The position numbers were made by a program, and so were the translations under genes. Source: Theobroma cacao (taxonomy: Eukaryota; Streptophyta; Magnoliopsida; Malvales; Malvaceae). From it: DNA of 64,000 bases. Location of the stretch: assembly GCF_000208745.1 (NCBI RefSeq), contig NC_030858.1:12821395-12885394 (forward strand), read 5' to 3'. The notes under the pieces were generated by a model. It searched no databases. It saw only the letters and a program-made list of their open reading frames with translations, and was not told the origin of the DNA. Of the stretch, positions 47,868 to 58,929 are shown piece after piece; within the stretch, counting starts at the first letter, position 1, and every line of letters begins with the position of its first letter.

Positions 47868-48317
47868 ATCTCCCCTTTTTTGATATGACAAAACTATGAG
47901 CATAATTTGCATTTGAAATGATTTTAAAATCTCCCCCTCAACATATGCTTAAAATTAAATTTGCTCATAAATCTTCTCCTTCTTTTTTCTTTTTATATCA
48001 AAATCATCAAGAACATAAACATTAAAACCATGAATATGTAACCATAAAGCCACCAAGTTATCATATATATGCACTTAATATCCTCAACCAAGTCATTAAG
48101 CAATATAACCATTAAACACATTCAACTATTAATTCATCAGGAGAATCATCAATAAGAATGCCACATGTGTATATATATAAGTGAAATATGGACATAGCAT
48201 TTATGAAGTTCAAGAATAAAGATGTTCAATAAGCACATAAGCCATATTTCAATTCTAATACCAAGGGTTAAAGCTCAATATACCAATTGATGGATATAAG
48301 TAAAATCTCCCCTTTTG
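47868..48317 (-). promoter_or_regulatory. Polypurine tract and repeated PPT motifs of element 4
   Basis: On the minus strand AAAAAAGGGGAGAT (47868-47881) abuts the LTR start TGTTAGC. Further copies are AGGGGGAGAT at 47929-47938 and AAAAGGGGAGAT at 48305-48316. Related G-runs lie inside the LTRs (47364-47375 and 57497-57508), so the PPT cluster straddles the LTR edge. Confidence 0.8.
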
Positions 48318-51300
48318 TAAAAGCACAATATCAATGAGAGATGGAATCTTTTTAAAGTTCATTATATTAATTGGTAAATCATTAGTAAAGATTTCCCATG
48401 TCATTAAGCATTCCTAGCATATCAACTTCAAGGCTCAATCAAATTTAAGAAAGATATGATCAATTTAAAGCTTAAGTGATAAGAGACAATTCTAAACCTT
48501 GAAGCTAATTTTAAAGCTAGATACTAATTGAGAAATCTTAAGGCTTGATAACAATTATGCATTTCAACATTCAAGTTTAAGTGAGAAACAATATAAGGCA
48601 CAATATCAATTTTGGCATTTAAAAAGATGTTACGATAGTGAAGAACACCAAATGTTGAATTGTCACCAAACCATGTTGTTGTAGATCTCAATTCCTCATG
48701 ATATCAATGACAATGATTAACTATCACTTAAGAAATCATAAGTTCAACACTAGTTGTTAGAGATCCTTAATAGATCAATATTATGAGAGAAATCATAAGC
48801 CTAGAATAAATGAGCATTCAAATGCATATTCAATTTACTCAACTATTCATGGAACTAAAATAGTATGAGCATTTGAATAGACGTTCAACATATGCATCAA
48901 ATACTCATATTTTCAAGAAATATTTGCAAAGTAGTTCCTAGATATGTCTAAGATATCACTAGTCTTCAAGCATCATTGTCAATTATCATCAAGTGTTATC
49001 AATAATTAATCATCATCAGACATTCATTATTTATTCTCAATATCAATAAGCCAAGTAGTATCAATCAAGTATTTCCAAGAGATTCCCTAATTTATATATA
49101 AAAATAGCAACTCAAGGAGAAATTATAAGAAAATATCATCATTAAGCATTTTTAGTGAGTATTATTCTAAATCATTTTTGAGCGGTTATTCATCCAAGTC
49201 ATTTTGAAGCAAGCATTGCAAGATGTATTCTCCAAATTATATATGAAATTATCAATTGAAGGAGAATTTTCACATCAAGAAAATACATTATTAATGAAGC
49301 ATTACCAAAATATTTTACACTTATTGCAATCATGTATGAGAGTATTATGATCAAGTAAGCACAAGCATGATTACGAGAAATAAAATGGATGTCTTCATTA
49401 ATCATGATTCCAATTTTCACATTTATAGACATATACCAAAAAAATGCAAGCATTGAACTTTAATGTGGTACATGTTATTTTTCAATAATCTTCATAATTC
49501 ATGAGGGATATAAAAAAATTAAAAAATAAAGCACTCAATTCATGAATATGTTAAATGTGAACACCAGATCATCAATGAATACCAATTGTCAAGATTCAAG
49601 AAAGAAGTATTCAATCTAAACACACTAGGCATCCATTGCTAACTTAAGCTATAGGCTATATATCATTTGAAATGTCAAGTTAATTATAGCTAAAGTTGGA
49701 TCCACACAAAATCTTTAGATCATGTAAACATTAAGGCTCAATGAAGACATCACAATATATGTCATGATCAAACTTGACATTAAATTCATAATCAAATGCA
49801 TAGCTTAAGTCAAGTTTTAGACTTCAAACCTTAAGGTCAAGTAAAATGAAAATCATGTAAGCATGTGTCTTGACCAATATAATAGATGGATCAAAATTTA
49901 TTTTCATGAAGTTCAACAAGTTCATCATGATCAATTTCATGAGTAGAATCAAAGAATCAATCTTGAAACAACCATTTAAGTACAATCATAAAGCATATTT
50001 CAAGAATTGATCTTAGGATTCATTGACAAGATTTTTCAACATAAGCACATGGACATTTTATTCTCAAGCAATGATATTATTTATGTAAGCACATAAATTC
50101 AAGCATTCATGAATAATTTCCCATTTTTCAATTTTAACATTGTAAACACATGAGAATTTATGGAATCAATATGAGTGTCTTGCTTGGGAATAGATAGATT
50201 TAAGCAATCAAAAAAGTTTTCCCATTTTTCAACAAATGTTGCAATTTCAAGAACATGTACTTGCACTAAATGATCATGAGAATATTCATGATGCATATTT
50301 TGAAGAGTCAAGAATCATCTTTGAAAAGGAAATTCATGGAAGAAAACATTTTGAAACTTAAAACCTGTCCATTTTGACTTTAGAGCACTCAAGAATCAAC
50401 TACATATCCCTGGGGGTCGACTTTTTATCATTCTAGCAGTATTGTTTGCATTTTGTTCTCCAATAGTCGACTAGTTATGCTTAGAAGTTGACTATGCTTG
50501 ATCCTTGCACATTGAAAAGCCAAAAAAAAAAAAACTACAGAACATGCAATGTTCCAAGGTACAATGATCTCAAAACATAGATTTGTCTGAGAATAATTTA
50601 GAATTTCATTTCAACCATGTTTGGAACATCATTTTGGAAATGATTGATCAAAGATTCTTCAAGAAAAACATGTGAACTCAAATTTTGGCTTTTATTACTC
50701 ATTGTTCATAAATGCTATAAAGTTGAAATGCTTATTTGAAGAATTATGTCTCTAATATGCTTAAGCATGCTCAATTTTCATCATGATGCATGGATATGAC
50801 TTATAAAATGTATAACAAGCATTTTAAGCAACGTTTAAGCATAATAAGCATCGAATTTAACATTTTTAACATTTTTCCAGCATATAGACAAAAATGCCCT
50901 TAAGGTCATTCAAGCATTCATTTGTAACAAGGACAAGTTATAATAGCATTTTCAACATAAGGCACACTTATTCAAGTTTTATATCATTGAAATAATTGTA
51001 GCCTCAAGCATTACAAAGATTTGTTCATTTGCTTAAAATGTCATCAATGTCAAATTATCATACTCATGATTATGCTTAAGAAAACTCTTTCATTCTATTT
51101 TATAAATCATGATAGAAATATCAAGCAAAGTGGGATTTATGCAATTCATGTATCAAATCAATTTTGTTCAACCAAGCTCTATCATCAAAAACAATAAATC
51201 AATTTCAATCAAAAAGAAAAAACAAAGGTTTTGCAAGAAAATCAATTGATAAACTTTTAATCACTTTTCAAAAATTTTGACCTTGGAATACTGAAGATTA

Positions 51301-52323
51301 GACATGCTTTGTGAAAAATCGTGAGCTCAATATCACTCAATTTTGTTTAATTATGCTTTAAATGATTTATGAAATGTGTAATGAGCATAATGAATCATGT
51401 TTATGCATGTCTAGGGTTATTTTCAAATATCTCACAATCATGTGCCAAAAATGCCCTTATGACCATTTAAGATTAAAAGCAAGCATACACATCCAATAAG
51501 AACAAGTCAATAATTATTTTCAACATGAAACAAACTTGTCCAATTCATAAATCATTCTAAACTTAAAGGATGATAACATTTTTCTCATATAAGCTCATTT
51601 TGCTTTAAAAGTACCAATTAAAGTAGTCAAAACTTTCAAGCAAGTTTTAGAATGTAAATCAAGATTGTTCAAATAATCAAGTTATCTTAGGCACAAGGAA
51701 ATCAAGAACAATTTTTTTTAACTCATTTTTTCTTATTTTAGGCTACTTGAAAAGATGAAANTACACTCATATTTTTATCACATTATCGAACCTTTTATGT
51801 TTAAAAATTATGCTCAAAAATCATTTTTCTCAAAGAATTAGTATGGAAACAATTTCACAAAACATGAGGAAATTTTGTAGTAACAGTTTTCCATAATCAA
51901 GCAATCTTAATAAAACAATGTTCTCAAAATAAGAATGATAATATATTCAAGATCAAATATAAGTACATACTCAATCATTAGATTCTTACTTCTTTGCAGC
52001 TTATAATATGTATCATATCAAATCAAGTTGCATAGCCAAGAAATATCAATAAAGCTCAAAGAATTATGCACTTAATATTCAAGCAAGAATAGGCAACCAA
52101 AGTTTTCAATTAAGAAAAGCAAACAATTTTAGAAACCAAGCTAAATCAATGAAACATTCAATAAATAAGTAATCAAAAATCTCATTTAAACAAACAAAAG
52201 GCTTTTAGCTTAGAGATCACCCATTTTCCTTTATGTGTGACTAGAGAGCATTCATTCTTCAAGAATTGTTTCTTCTTACTCTAGCACAACTACAAGAGAC
52301 ATTTTTCATTTGATTTTTAACAT
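48318..52323. other. Long noncoding interior of element 4
   Basis: About 4 kb, very AT-rich, full of 'tcaagcatt' and 'atcatgat' wording, with no open frame above 84 codons and no pol motif on either strand. It contains a diverged direct duplication: AAAAATGCCCTTAAGGTCAT at about 50890 and a similar phrase at about 51446, with similar context for at least 100 bp. One undetermined base lies at 51761. It may replace a lost pol, or it may be old pol and env-like sequence decayed beyond recognition. Confidence 0.6.
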
Positions 52324-53300
52324 CTAAATTGCTTTGGCTCCTTGAAAGTTAGTCCCATTGCACAAAGTTCCTTTTCGAACCCACACTTGTCTAAATTTGT
52401 AAGGTACACATTTTTTAATTGGACAAGTGTATGAACAATAATTATAAAATGTGCAATGATTGCATTTGGTAATTTTGGAAGATAAGGAATTCATGAAAAC
52501 CTTTTGTTTCTCACTTAATAAATCTTCAAATTTCTTTTTCACATTAAAATTTCTTTTTTTTTCCAAAATATCAATTTTTTTCTAGTAAGCTTCAAAATTC
52601 TTTTTCAAATTTTCATTTTCTTTATCCAAATCAATTTTTGTTTTCACCAAAAATTCATTTTCAACATCAAGTATGGAAATGAGGTTCTTGTGCTTCAAAT
52701 TCATTTCTCAAACTTAAATTCTAAATTCTCAAAAGCATCATGCAATTCATCAAAAACATATGAATTAAGTTCACAAAATGAAGAACTTACTTTTATCTCT
52801 TCAAGAGCCATAAGGCATAATTCAATTTAACTTAAGGATTCATCTTCACTTCGTTCCTTATTTGCATTTGCCTATTGCGCGTTCAGCATTGATTCTCACA
52901 AGGCTTATCTTCCAAATCCTTTTCCTTCTTTGTTTCTCCATATAACTCTTCTAATTTTTCCTAAATTTCTTTGACACTTTTGCACTTGAACACTCTATTG
53001 TATTCTCTATAATCAAGTGCACAAATGAGAGTGTGCATGGCCTTGGAGTTTGTTTGTACTCTTTTTATTTCATTTTCTATCCACTTATTTTTATCTTTAG
53101 GAGTTTTTTCACCATTTACCGAATTGGTATTCATAGGGATAAAAAGATCATCAGTAATGACATCGCACATCTCATAGTCACAAGACCTAACATAAATGGA
53201 CATCCTAGTACTCCAAAATTGAAAATTGGTTCCATCAAATAGAATAGGCCTATTTATGGATTAATGCTCAACATCATTAGAATTTTGAGTAGCTATTAGA
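52324..53300 (-). pseudogene. gag relic of element 4
   Basis: On the minus strand the UBN2-type N-terminus is at 53203-52961 (MSIYVRSCDYEMCDVITDD, TLICALDYREYN), then a Lys/Glu-rich coiled-coil stretch (about 52900-52560). A zinc-knuckle-like CNHCTFYNYCSYTCP lies at about 52410-52455, then QVWVRKGT, the usual gag tail. The gag is shorter than in elements 2 and 3: the second half of the UBN2 region and the first knuckle are missing. Frames are broken. Confidence 0.8.
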
Positions 53301-53340
53301 TTTTCCCTTTAGGATGTTACGCCTTAAAATCAAAGGTGAA

Positions 53341-53352
53341 GCTTTGATACCA
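53341..53352 (-). promoter_or_regulatory. Primer-binding site of element 4
   Basis: TGGTATCAAAGC on the minus strand, the same variant as in element 2, two bases from the LTR. Confidence 0.9.
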
Positions 53353-54687
53353 CTTATTGATCCTAAAGGAGTGCTAAATGGGGGAAGGGGTGAATAACAC
53401 TTTTAAAAAATTTGAAAGAAACTTTTAAGGTTGAAAAACCTTTGAAGGATTTTGAATAGGAGAGTTTAAGACTTGTAAAGGTAGAAAGTCACCAAGTAAA
53501 GAGCGAGTAAATAGAAATGGACAAAACATAAGTATTTATAGTAGTTTGGTCTCTTTGACCTATATCCACTACCTCGATCTCCCAATTAAGGATTTTTAAC
53601 CCAGTTTCACTAAACTAGGAAAATTGACAACTTCTACCAAACTTTTACAAGGTGAGCTTCTAATCCAAGCTTTAAACCCTTACAACAATCCTTAAACTTT
53701 CTTAAGCTTAATAAACCCATTAGAGTGCCTCACACACTCTAATCAATCAAGAAATGAAGAAAAGATGGAGTACAATTGATCATCTAGCTGACCTAATATG
53801 TATAGCTTCAAGCCCAAACACTTTACAAAGAATAGGAGTGAAGTATAAACGTAAATAAAAGGTTTTTGGTCTTCTCAGCTCAAAATCACTCTTGGTAGCT
53901 TATCTCCACCATTTCTAGCCATTTGAACCTCTCTTTATACTTGGAGGACAGTTTATAGCCATTAGGAACAATTTTGAAGCAAAAATAGCAGTTGTTTTGT
54001 CTTTTAGTGACTCTTTTCAATAAACAGACAGAGTTCCAGTAACTAGTTATAAGCAGACTTTAACCGATTATCCTTTCCTAACTTGCATTATTTGACAGCT
54101 CTGTTCACTGTGTTAACCGATTAAAAGAAACTCTAATCAATTAAGAAGTATCTATTTTCAAAGTTCTTTATCTAGTAAACTTCCTTTAATCGGTTGACCC
54201 TTCTTTTAACTGATTGAAGCTTCATTTCCTTCAACTTTAACCGATTAATATAAGCTTTAATCAATTAAAAAAATTATATTTGAATTTCTCCATTTTGGCT
54301 TCCTTCAATGGTCAAACTTATTTCAATGATATTTGCGCTTAAACGTATTAAAGTCTTGTGCTCTAACCGATTAGCCCAATTCCTTAACCGATTAACATGC
54401 CTTTATTTTCAACTTTCAGCACCTTCTTAATCAATTAAACCTGATGCTAACTAATTAAAGTTTTTCTGTCTTACTTTTACCTAAAGCCCAATTTTGCCTT
54501 AACTAGTTAAGGCTTCATGTTAACTAGTTAATAGTTTTCAATTTTCACTAATCAGTTTCTACTTTGTTTCTTAACGATTATGCCATCTTGAAATTTAACA
54601 AGTTTCTTGACTTGCCTTTAATTAACAAGTATATTAAAGAATTTAAGCTTTCTCACACACACTTAAATAATATAATTAGACACCAAT

Positions 54688-57342
54688 TGTGAAACCTAGA
54701 CCTTCATAGACATGTGACAGAGGTAGACACAATGACACGGATTAGGGGTAGTTTTGTCATTTTCTTGGTGAACTCCTAGAAGTGGGTTTTTCTAATGTTA
54801 TTAAGGCCTAATTAGGCCTAAGGAATAAACGAATGATGTATATAGTAATGAAATAAACGAAGGAAATAGAAATAATGATAATTTCCATAATAGGGGTAAA
54901 ATGGTCATTTTGGATCTCGGGTCTAAATTTTTAAGTTTTCATGAACTTGAGTACCTTTAATCTATTGTGGACCTTTTCTCAGTGTCAAAAGAGTAAAAAG
55001 TTTGAGCCGAAGGGAAAAAGAAGGCAAAGTCAACTATGCAATGGTATTTTTGTAAATAAGTGGAACTTTAGTCAACCCAAGTATAAATATCTTATTTTTC
55101 CAGCACCTTCTCCTCACTTCCAGTAGCTTCTTCTTCTTCCTTCCATTTCTCCTCCCCATTTCACATTTTCCACCTTCCATGGAAGCCTCCCTTGAAACCT
55201 CCATGATTTTTTTATGGTAACCCTAAACCTTATGTTTTTATATACCTTATCATAGGATTTTTCATGCTCTTTCACTTCTACACCTTAAAAACCCTCAAAA
55301 GTCTTTCCTCAATACTTTCTCTCACTAGCTAGACATTTTAGAGAGAGAGAGAGACTTTCCGTAATAGCTTGACAAACTCTTAGAAAGGAATTCAACTACA
55401 AAACCACCAAGGTGAGTAATGAGTTAGGTTTGATTTTAAGTTGTTGATGATGGCCAATAATTAGAGTTGTGGGTTGTTGATTTATTTCTAGTGTAACTAG
55501 AGTAGTGTGAATAAATAGCCAATCAAATGGTAATTGGAAGCTAGTTAGGAATAACTAACAAAACTTGATTTAGGAAAATAGCTTTTGGAATAATATTCAT
55601 TTCAATTGAGCTGGTGTGATGCTATTGCGTGTGATAGGTTCCAACGAGACCCCATATCTCCACTTGGAGCATTAGTGGAAGTTGGAATCGATTGAAGAAT
55701 CAACAAGGACGAGTGAACTTGCATTAAAATGTTTTGGAATAAATGATTATATGCTTGATTGAACCACTTGAAATATTTTATTGGTTTTTCTTTAAAATTT
55801 TCATGGGAACAAGCCCTTAATGAACTCATGTGTTTCTACATTATGTTGATGTGTATGTTATGCATTGAATGACACTATTGGGTGCTAATTGTAACCGTTC
55901 GTGTGTGGTGTGGGAGTGCACATGACGATGATAGTGGTGTGTTGTGTGAGTGCACACACTGATGATATATGCCATATGCGTGATAGTGGTGTGCTGAGTG
56001 AGTGCACACACTAATGATATTTACCATGTGCGATGTGGGAGTGCACATGATGGTATTGCCTTGTGCGGTGTGGGAGTGCACAGGATGATTTTAGCTATGT
56101 GTTGTGTGGAAGTGCACATGAGCTGGTGATATGGGAGTTGTATACATGTATACACATACATAGAGAGGTTAGGAAAAGTATTATGTGTTTGCATTGAATA
56201 TTGAATGTTAATATTTGACAAATGCTTTCCAATTGATTTTCACTGTAGTAAAAAAAATGGGTTTTTGTTGTGACCAAAAATTCTTTTAATTTCATTGCCC
56301 TGTTTCTCGCTGCAGCGAAATTCATTCTCGCTACAGCAAGAAACTCTCGGGTGCTAGGGGCAAAAAAAATGGGTTTTCATTGTGACCAAAAATTCTTTTA
56401 ATTTCATTTCCTTGTTTCTCACTGCAGCAAGAAACTCTCGGGTGCTTAGGGCTTGACTAGCCTAGAATTTCACTGCAGCGAAAATGCATTCTCGCTGTAG
56501 CGAGAAACTCTCTGGTGGTTGGGCAAAATGACTGCCCGAATTTTCACTGTAATGAAAATGCATTGTTGCTGCACGAGAAACTCTCAGGTTGTTGGTTCAA
56601 AAATTTACCCTGAAGTTCACTACAACAAAAATGTCTTTCCGCTGCACCGAAATTCACTCTGCTATGCTTGCCTTACTTGAATTCTACTATACTTTCACTC
56701 TTTAACTTCTATATTGATCATGGATCTTTCAATACTAAGGCATTAAATGATCAAGAGTTGAATTAAAAGGTTTTAACAAGAAATTGAGCTAAATTGCATT
56801 GTTTTCAACATAAGTGCATCATGTTTTCTAAAACTTCCCATACTGATGCTTGTTCTCTTCCTATGTTCACTCATTGGGTTTATACTCATTCTTTTCAACT
56901 TCATGTTTTTCAGATTCAAAGGTAGTTGGGACCTAGACTGAGGCATCCACTAACACTCACCTTTCGGTAGGTATCATGGCATTCAGTAGCTGTACCTTCA
57001 CCTAAAGTCACTCCGTTGGAAGTCATTGAGTCTTTTTGCCAGTGCATACATGCATGTGATGTAAATCACTAAGATACATGTCATAAACAATATATGTTTA
57101 TTTTGATTAACGGTGCCACTATGAGTTGGCAATGGATGACATTATTTTGGATAATATAAATGTAAGTAGTTGACTGCCATGTTATATTGTTGAAATAATC
57201 ATCCTTAAGAATGACGAAATATGACATTTAAAGTGATGGATAGAATGATGAACAGGATCATATAAACAAGCTTGCTTGGGCTTAGTGGGCTATGCCCATT
57301 GGGCCCATGCGCCAGTCATGGCTCGAGAATTGGGTTGTGACA
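54688..57342 (+). mobile_element. Solo LTR 4 (2655 bp)
   Basis: Starts TGTGAAACCTAGACC and ends TTGTGACA, with a perfect duplication CCAAT at 54683-54687 and 57343-57347. Same family and orientation as solo LTRs 1-3, inserted in the 5' LTR of element 4. TATA box near 55082 (GTATAAATATC). Its minisatellite is a third version (TGTGGGAGTGCACATGATG, about six copies, 55895-56131). The palindrome cluster spans 56300-56660, preceded by a duplicated 111-bp unit (AAAAAAATGGGTTTT at about 56251 and 56362). Confidence 0.94.
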
Positions 57343-57893
57343 CCAATGAATAGGAATGTTTTGTTATCATCAAAAACACATGGAGTCAACATTCTCTCTC
57401 TCTCTTATTTTTTATGATGAAAAAACACTCCTAGATTAAGAGTACAATGTTTATGCTCAATATGAATGCTTTAAATCTTTACGCATAATAAGGATTGCTC
57501 CCCCTTAGTTAATGCATCTAATTTTCTTTAAAGATTTGCAATAAAATATTTATAATATCAATAGTAGCTAAACAATATATACAATATTCATAGTAGCTAA
57601 GCAAGATATATTGAATATCCATAATAACTAGCACATAATATTCAACAAAACCATAACTAAGCATCACACACATAAATTAAACATAAAGACCTCTCAAACT
57701 CTATTTAACTTAATCTTCTTTCTCCCTCCTTTTATCATTATGAAAAAAGATATTCAAAACTTTCCCTTAATTAGTGCATCTTGATTTTCCTTTAATCTTT
57801 AAATTAGACTTTAATGAATGGGAATCATAAGCACTCATACAACTAAGTCATACAAGCTTATAGATATAGTTCAATAACTTCAAGAATCAAGCT

Positions 57894-57985
57894 GCACCCG
57901 AGCATTTGGCTCATTGGTTGGTGCATGATCCCCCTGCCTAAAGAGCAGGGTTCGAATCCCCCCTCCCCCAATTATAAAAAAAAAA
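57894..57985 (+). mobile_element. tRNA-derived SINE (about 92 bp)
   Basis: A short insertion with a tRNA-like head: A box TGGCTCATTGGTTGGTGC (57907-57924) and B box GGTTCGAATCC (57949-57959), then a C-rich stretch and an A-run. It is flanked by an 18-bp target duplication, AACTTCAAGAATCAAGCT (57876-57893) and AACTTTAAGAATCAAGCT (57986-58003). The sister LTR at about 47740 has the site without the insert, which confirms that this is an inserted element and not a tRNA gene. Confidence 0.88.
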
Positions 57986-58138
57986 AACTTTAAGAATCAA
58001 GCTTGTAACTATGTAATAACAAATGTATGAGAGTTAAATAATTTCAAGAACTTGTCAAGGATCACTCAGATAATGTTTAAGCAAATTTGATCATTTTGTC
58101 ATAATCAAAATTATAATAATTTTAAAGCTAACATAATC

Positions 58139-58866
58139 TTGTCTATAACGGCTTTATTTGCTTAATAGAGTATAAAAGGAAACTACCGACTCATTTAGAA
58201 GTAAGAAAAGACTCAGAAATTCTTCTAGTCCTTGAGAAAAGCTTCAAGATCATTTTCCCCTCTCTTGCACTTTATTTTAGTCTTCCTTCAAGCACTCAAA
58301 ACCATTTATTGATATTCTTAAGCTAATATTGGGAGATATATTGTACCCATTATGCTCAAAGCTTAAACACTTTGCTCATTAGCCTTTAAGAGGAATTTAT
58401 TGCTATCACTCCTTGTAATCATCCTTATAAAGGTTTTAACTTAACCTTGAAAAGTTAGTGCGAGTTGTGCTTGCTCTCGTAAAAAGGCAAATTGTGGGTC
58501 CTGCTTCCTTTCATGAAAAGGCAATTGTGAAGGTTGTGGTTGAGCTGAAAAAAGCCATTACAATGGTTTTGCTTGATCCCATTAAAAGCATTTTCCATAG
58601 TGGATTTGAAACTCCATGGTGAGCTAAGGGAGAAGGTGTAGGTATTAAAGAAAGCTGAACCTCTAGAAAAATACTTGTGTCTTGCTTTTCATTCTATTTT
58701 TATTTTCATTGCTTGTAATTTATTTAAAGAAAATCAACTTATTTGTTTCAACACAACTAGTTACTTTTGCTATAAGAAAAATTAATTTTGACTAAGTTTA
58801 CAAGCAAATTTCAAAATGCCCAATTCACCCCCTTGGTCATGTATTATTGAGCTAAATACACTAACA
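58139..58866 (+). repeat. Element 5 5' LTR, segment 4 (promoter and R-U5)
   Basis: Contains a TATA box TATAAAAGG at 58171-58179 and a long transcript-leader-like stretch, ending ATACACTAACA at 58866 beside the primer site. Wording near its end (CAATTCACCCCC) matches the LTR end of element 3. Confidence 0.8.
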
Positions 58867-58868
58867 AT

Positions 58869-58880
58869 TGGTATTAGAGT
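58869..58880 (+). promoter_or_regulatory. Primer-binding site of element 5
   Basis: TGGTATTAGAGT, an initiator tRNA-Met-type site, two bases after the LTR. Confidence 0.85.
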
Positions 58881-58929
58881 TGGGGCTAATTTTATAAGTC
58901 TAATAGTCTTGATTGATCTGTAGATAAAG

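Larger units (their letters stand above)
45872..58133 (-). mobile_element. Ty1/copia (Sirevirus-like) element 4, long-LTR derivative of family A, gag only
   Basis: Complete minus-strand element with LTRs 45872-47867 and 53355-58133 and target duplication TAATC at 45867-45871 and 58134-58138. Its internal region (47868-53354) keeps a primer-binding site and a gag relic at the right, polypurine motifs at the left and about 4.4 kb of apparently noncoding sequence between, so it is non-autonomous. The 5' LTR carries two later insertions, solo LTR 4 and a SINE. Without these the element is about 9.5 kb. The LTRs contain all of the family A LTR plus an extra segment of about 600 bp next to the internal polypurine tract. 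Confidence 0.92.
53355..58133 (-). repeat. 5' LTR of element 4 (about 2009 bp plus nested insertions)
   Basis: Pairs with 45872-47867. The inner end has lost the terminal TG (TATTGATCC in place of TGTTAGTCC). It is interrupted by solo LTR 4 (54688-57342) and a SINE (57894-57985); after removing these and their duplicated targets about 2.0 kb remains, matching the other LTR. It contains the same 600-bp extension after GTCAACA (57390-58133) and ends CTAACA followed by the duplication TAATC. Confidence 0.9.

Noticed and set aside
41410..51761. Undetermined bases at 41410 and 51761 as biological signals
   Set aside because: Single ambiguous bases; the first lies in an AT dinucleotide run and both are most likely assembly uncertainty.
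57894..57960. tRNA gene
   Set aside because: A and B boxes are present, but there is no cloverleaf that I can draw; an A-run and an 18-bp target duplication show it is a SINE.
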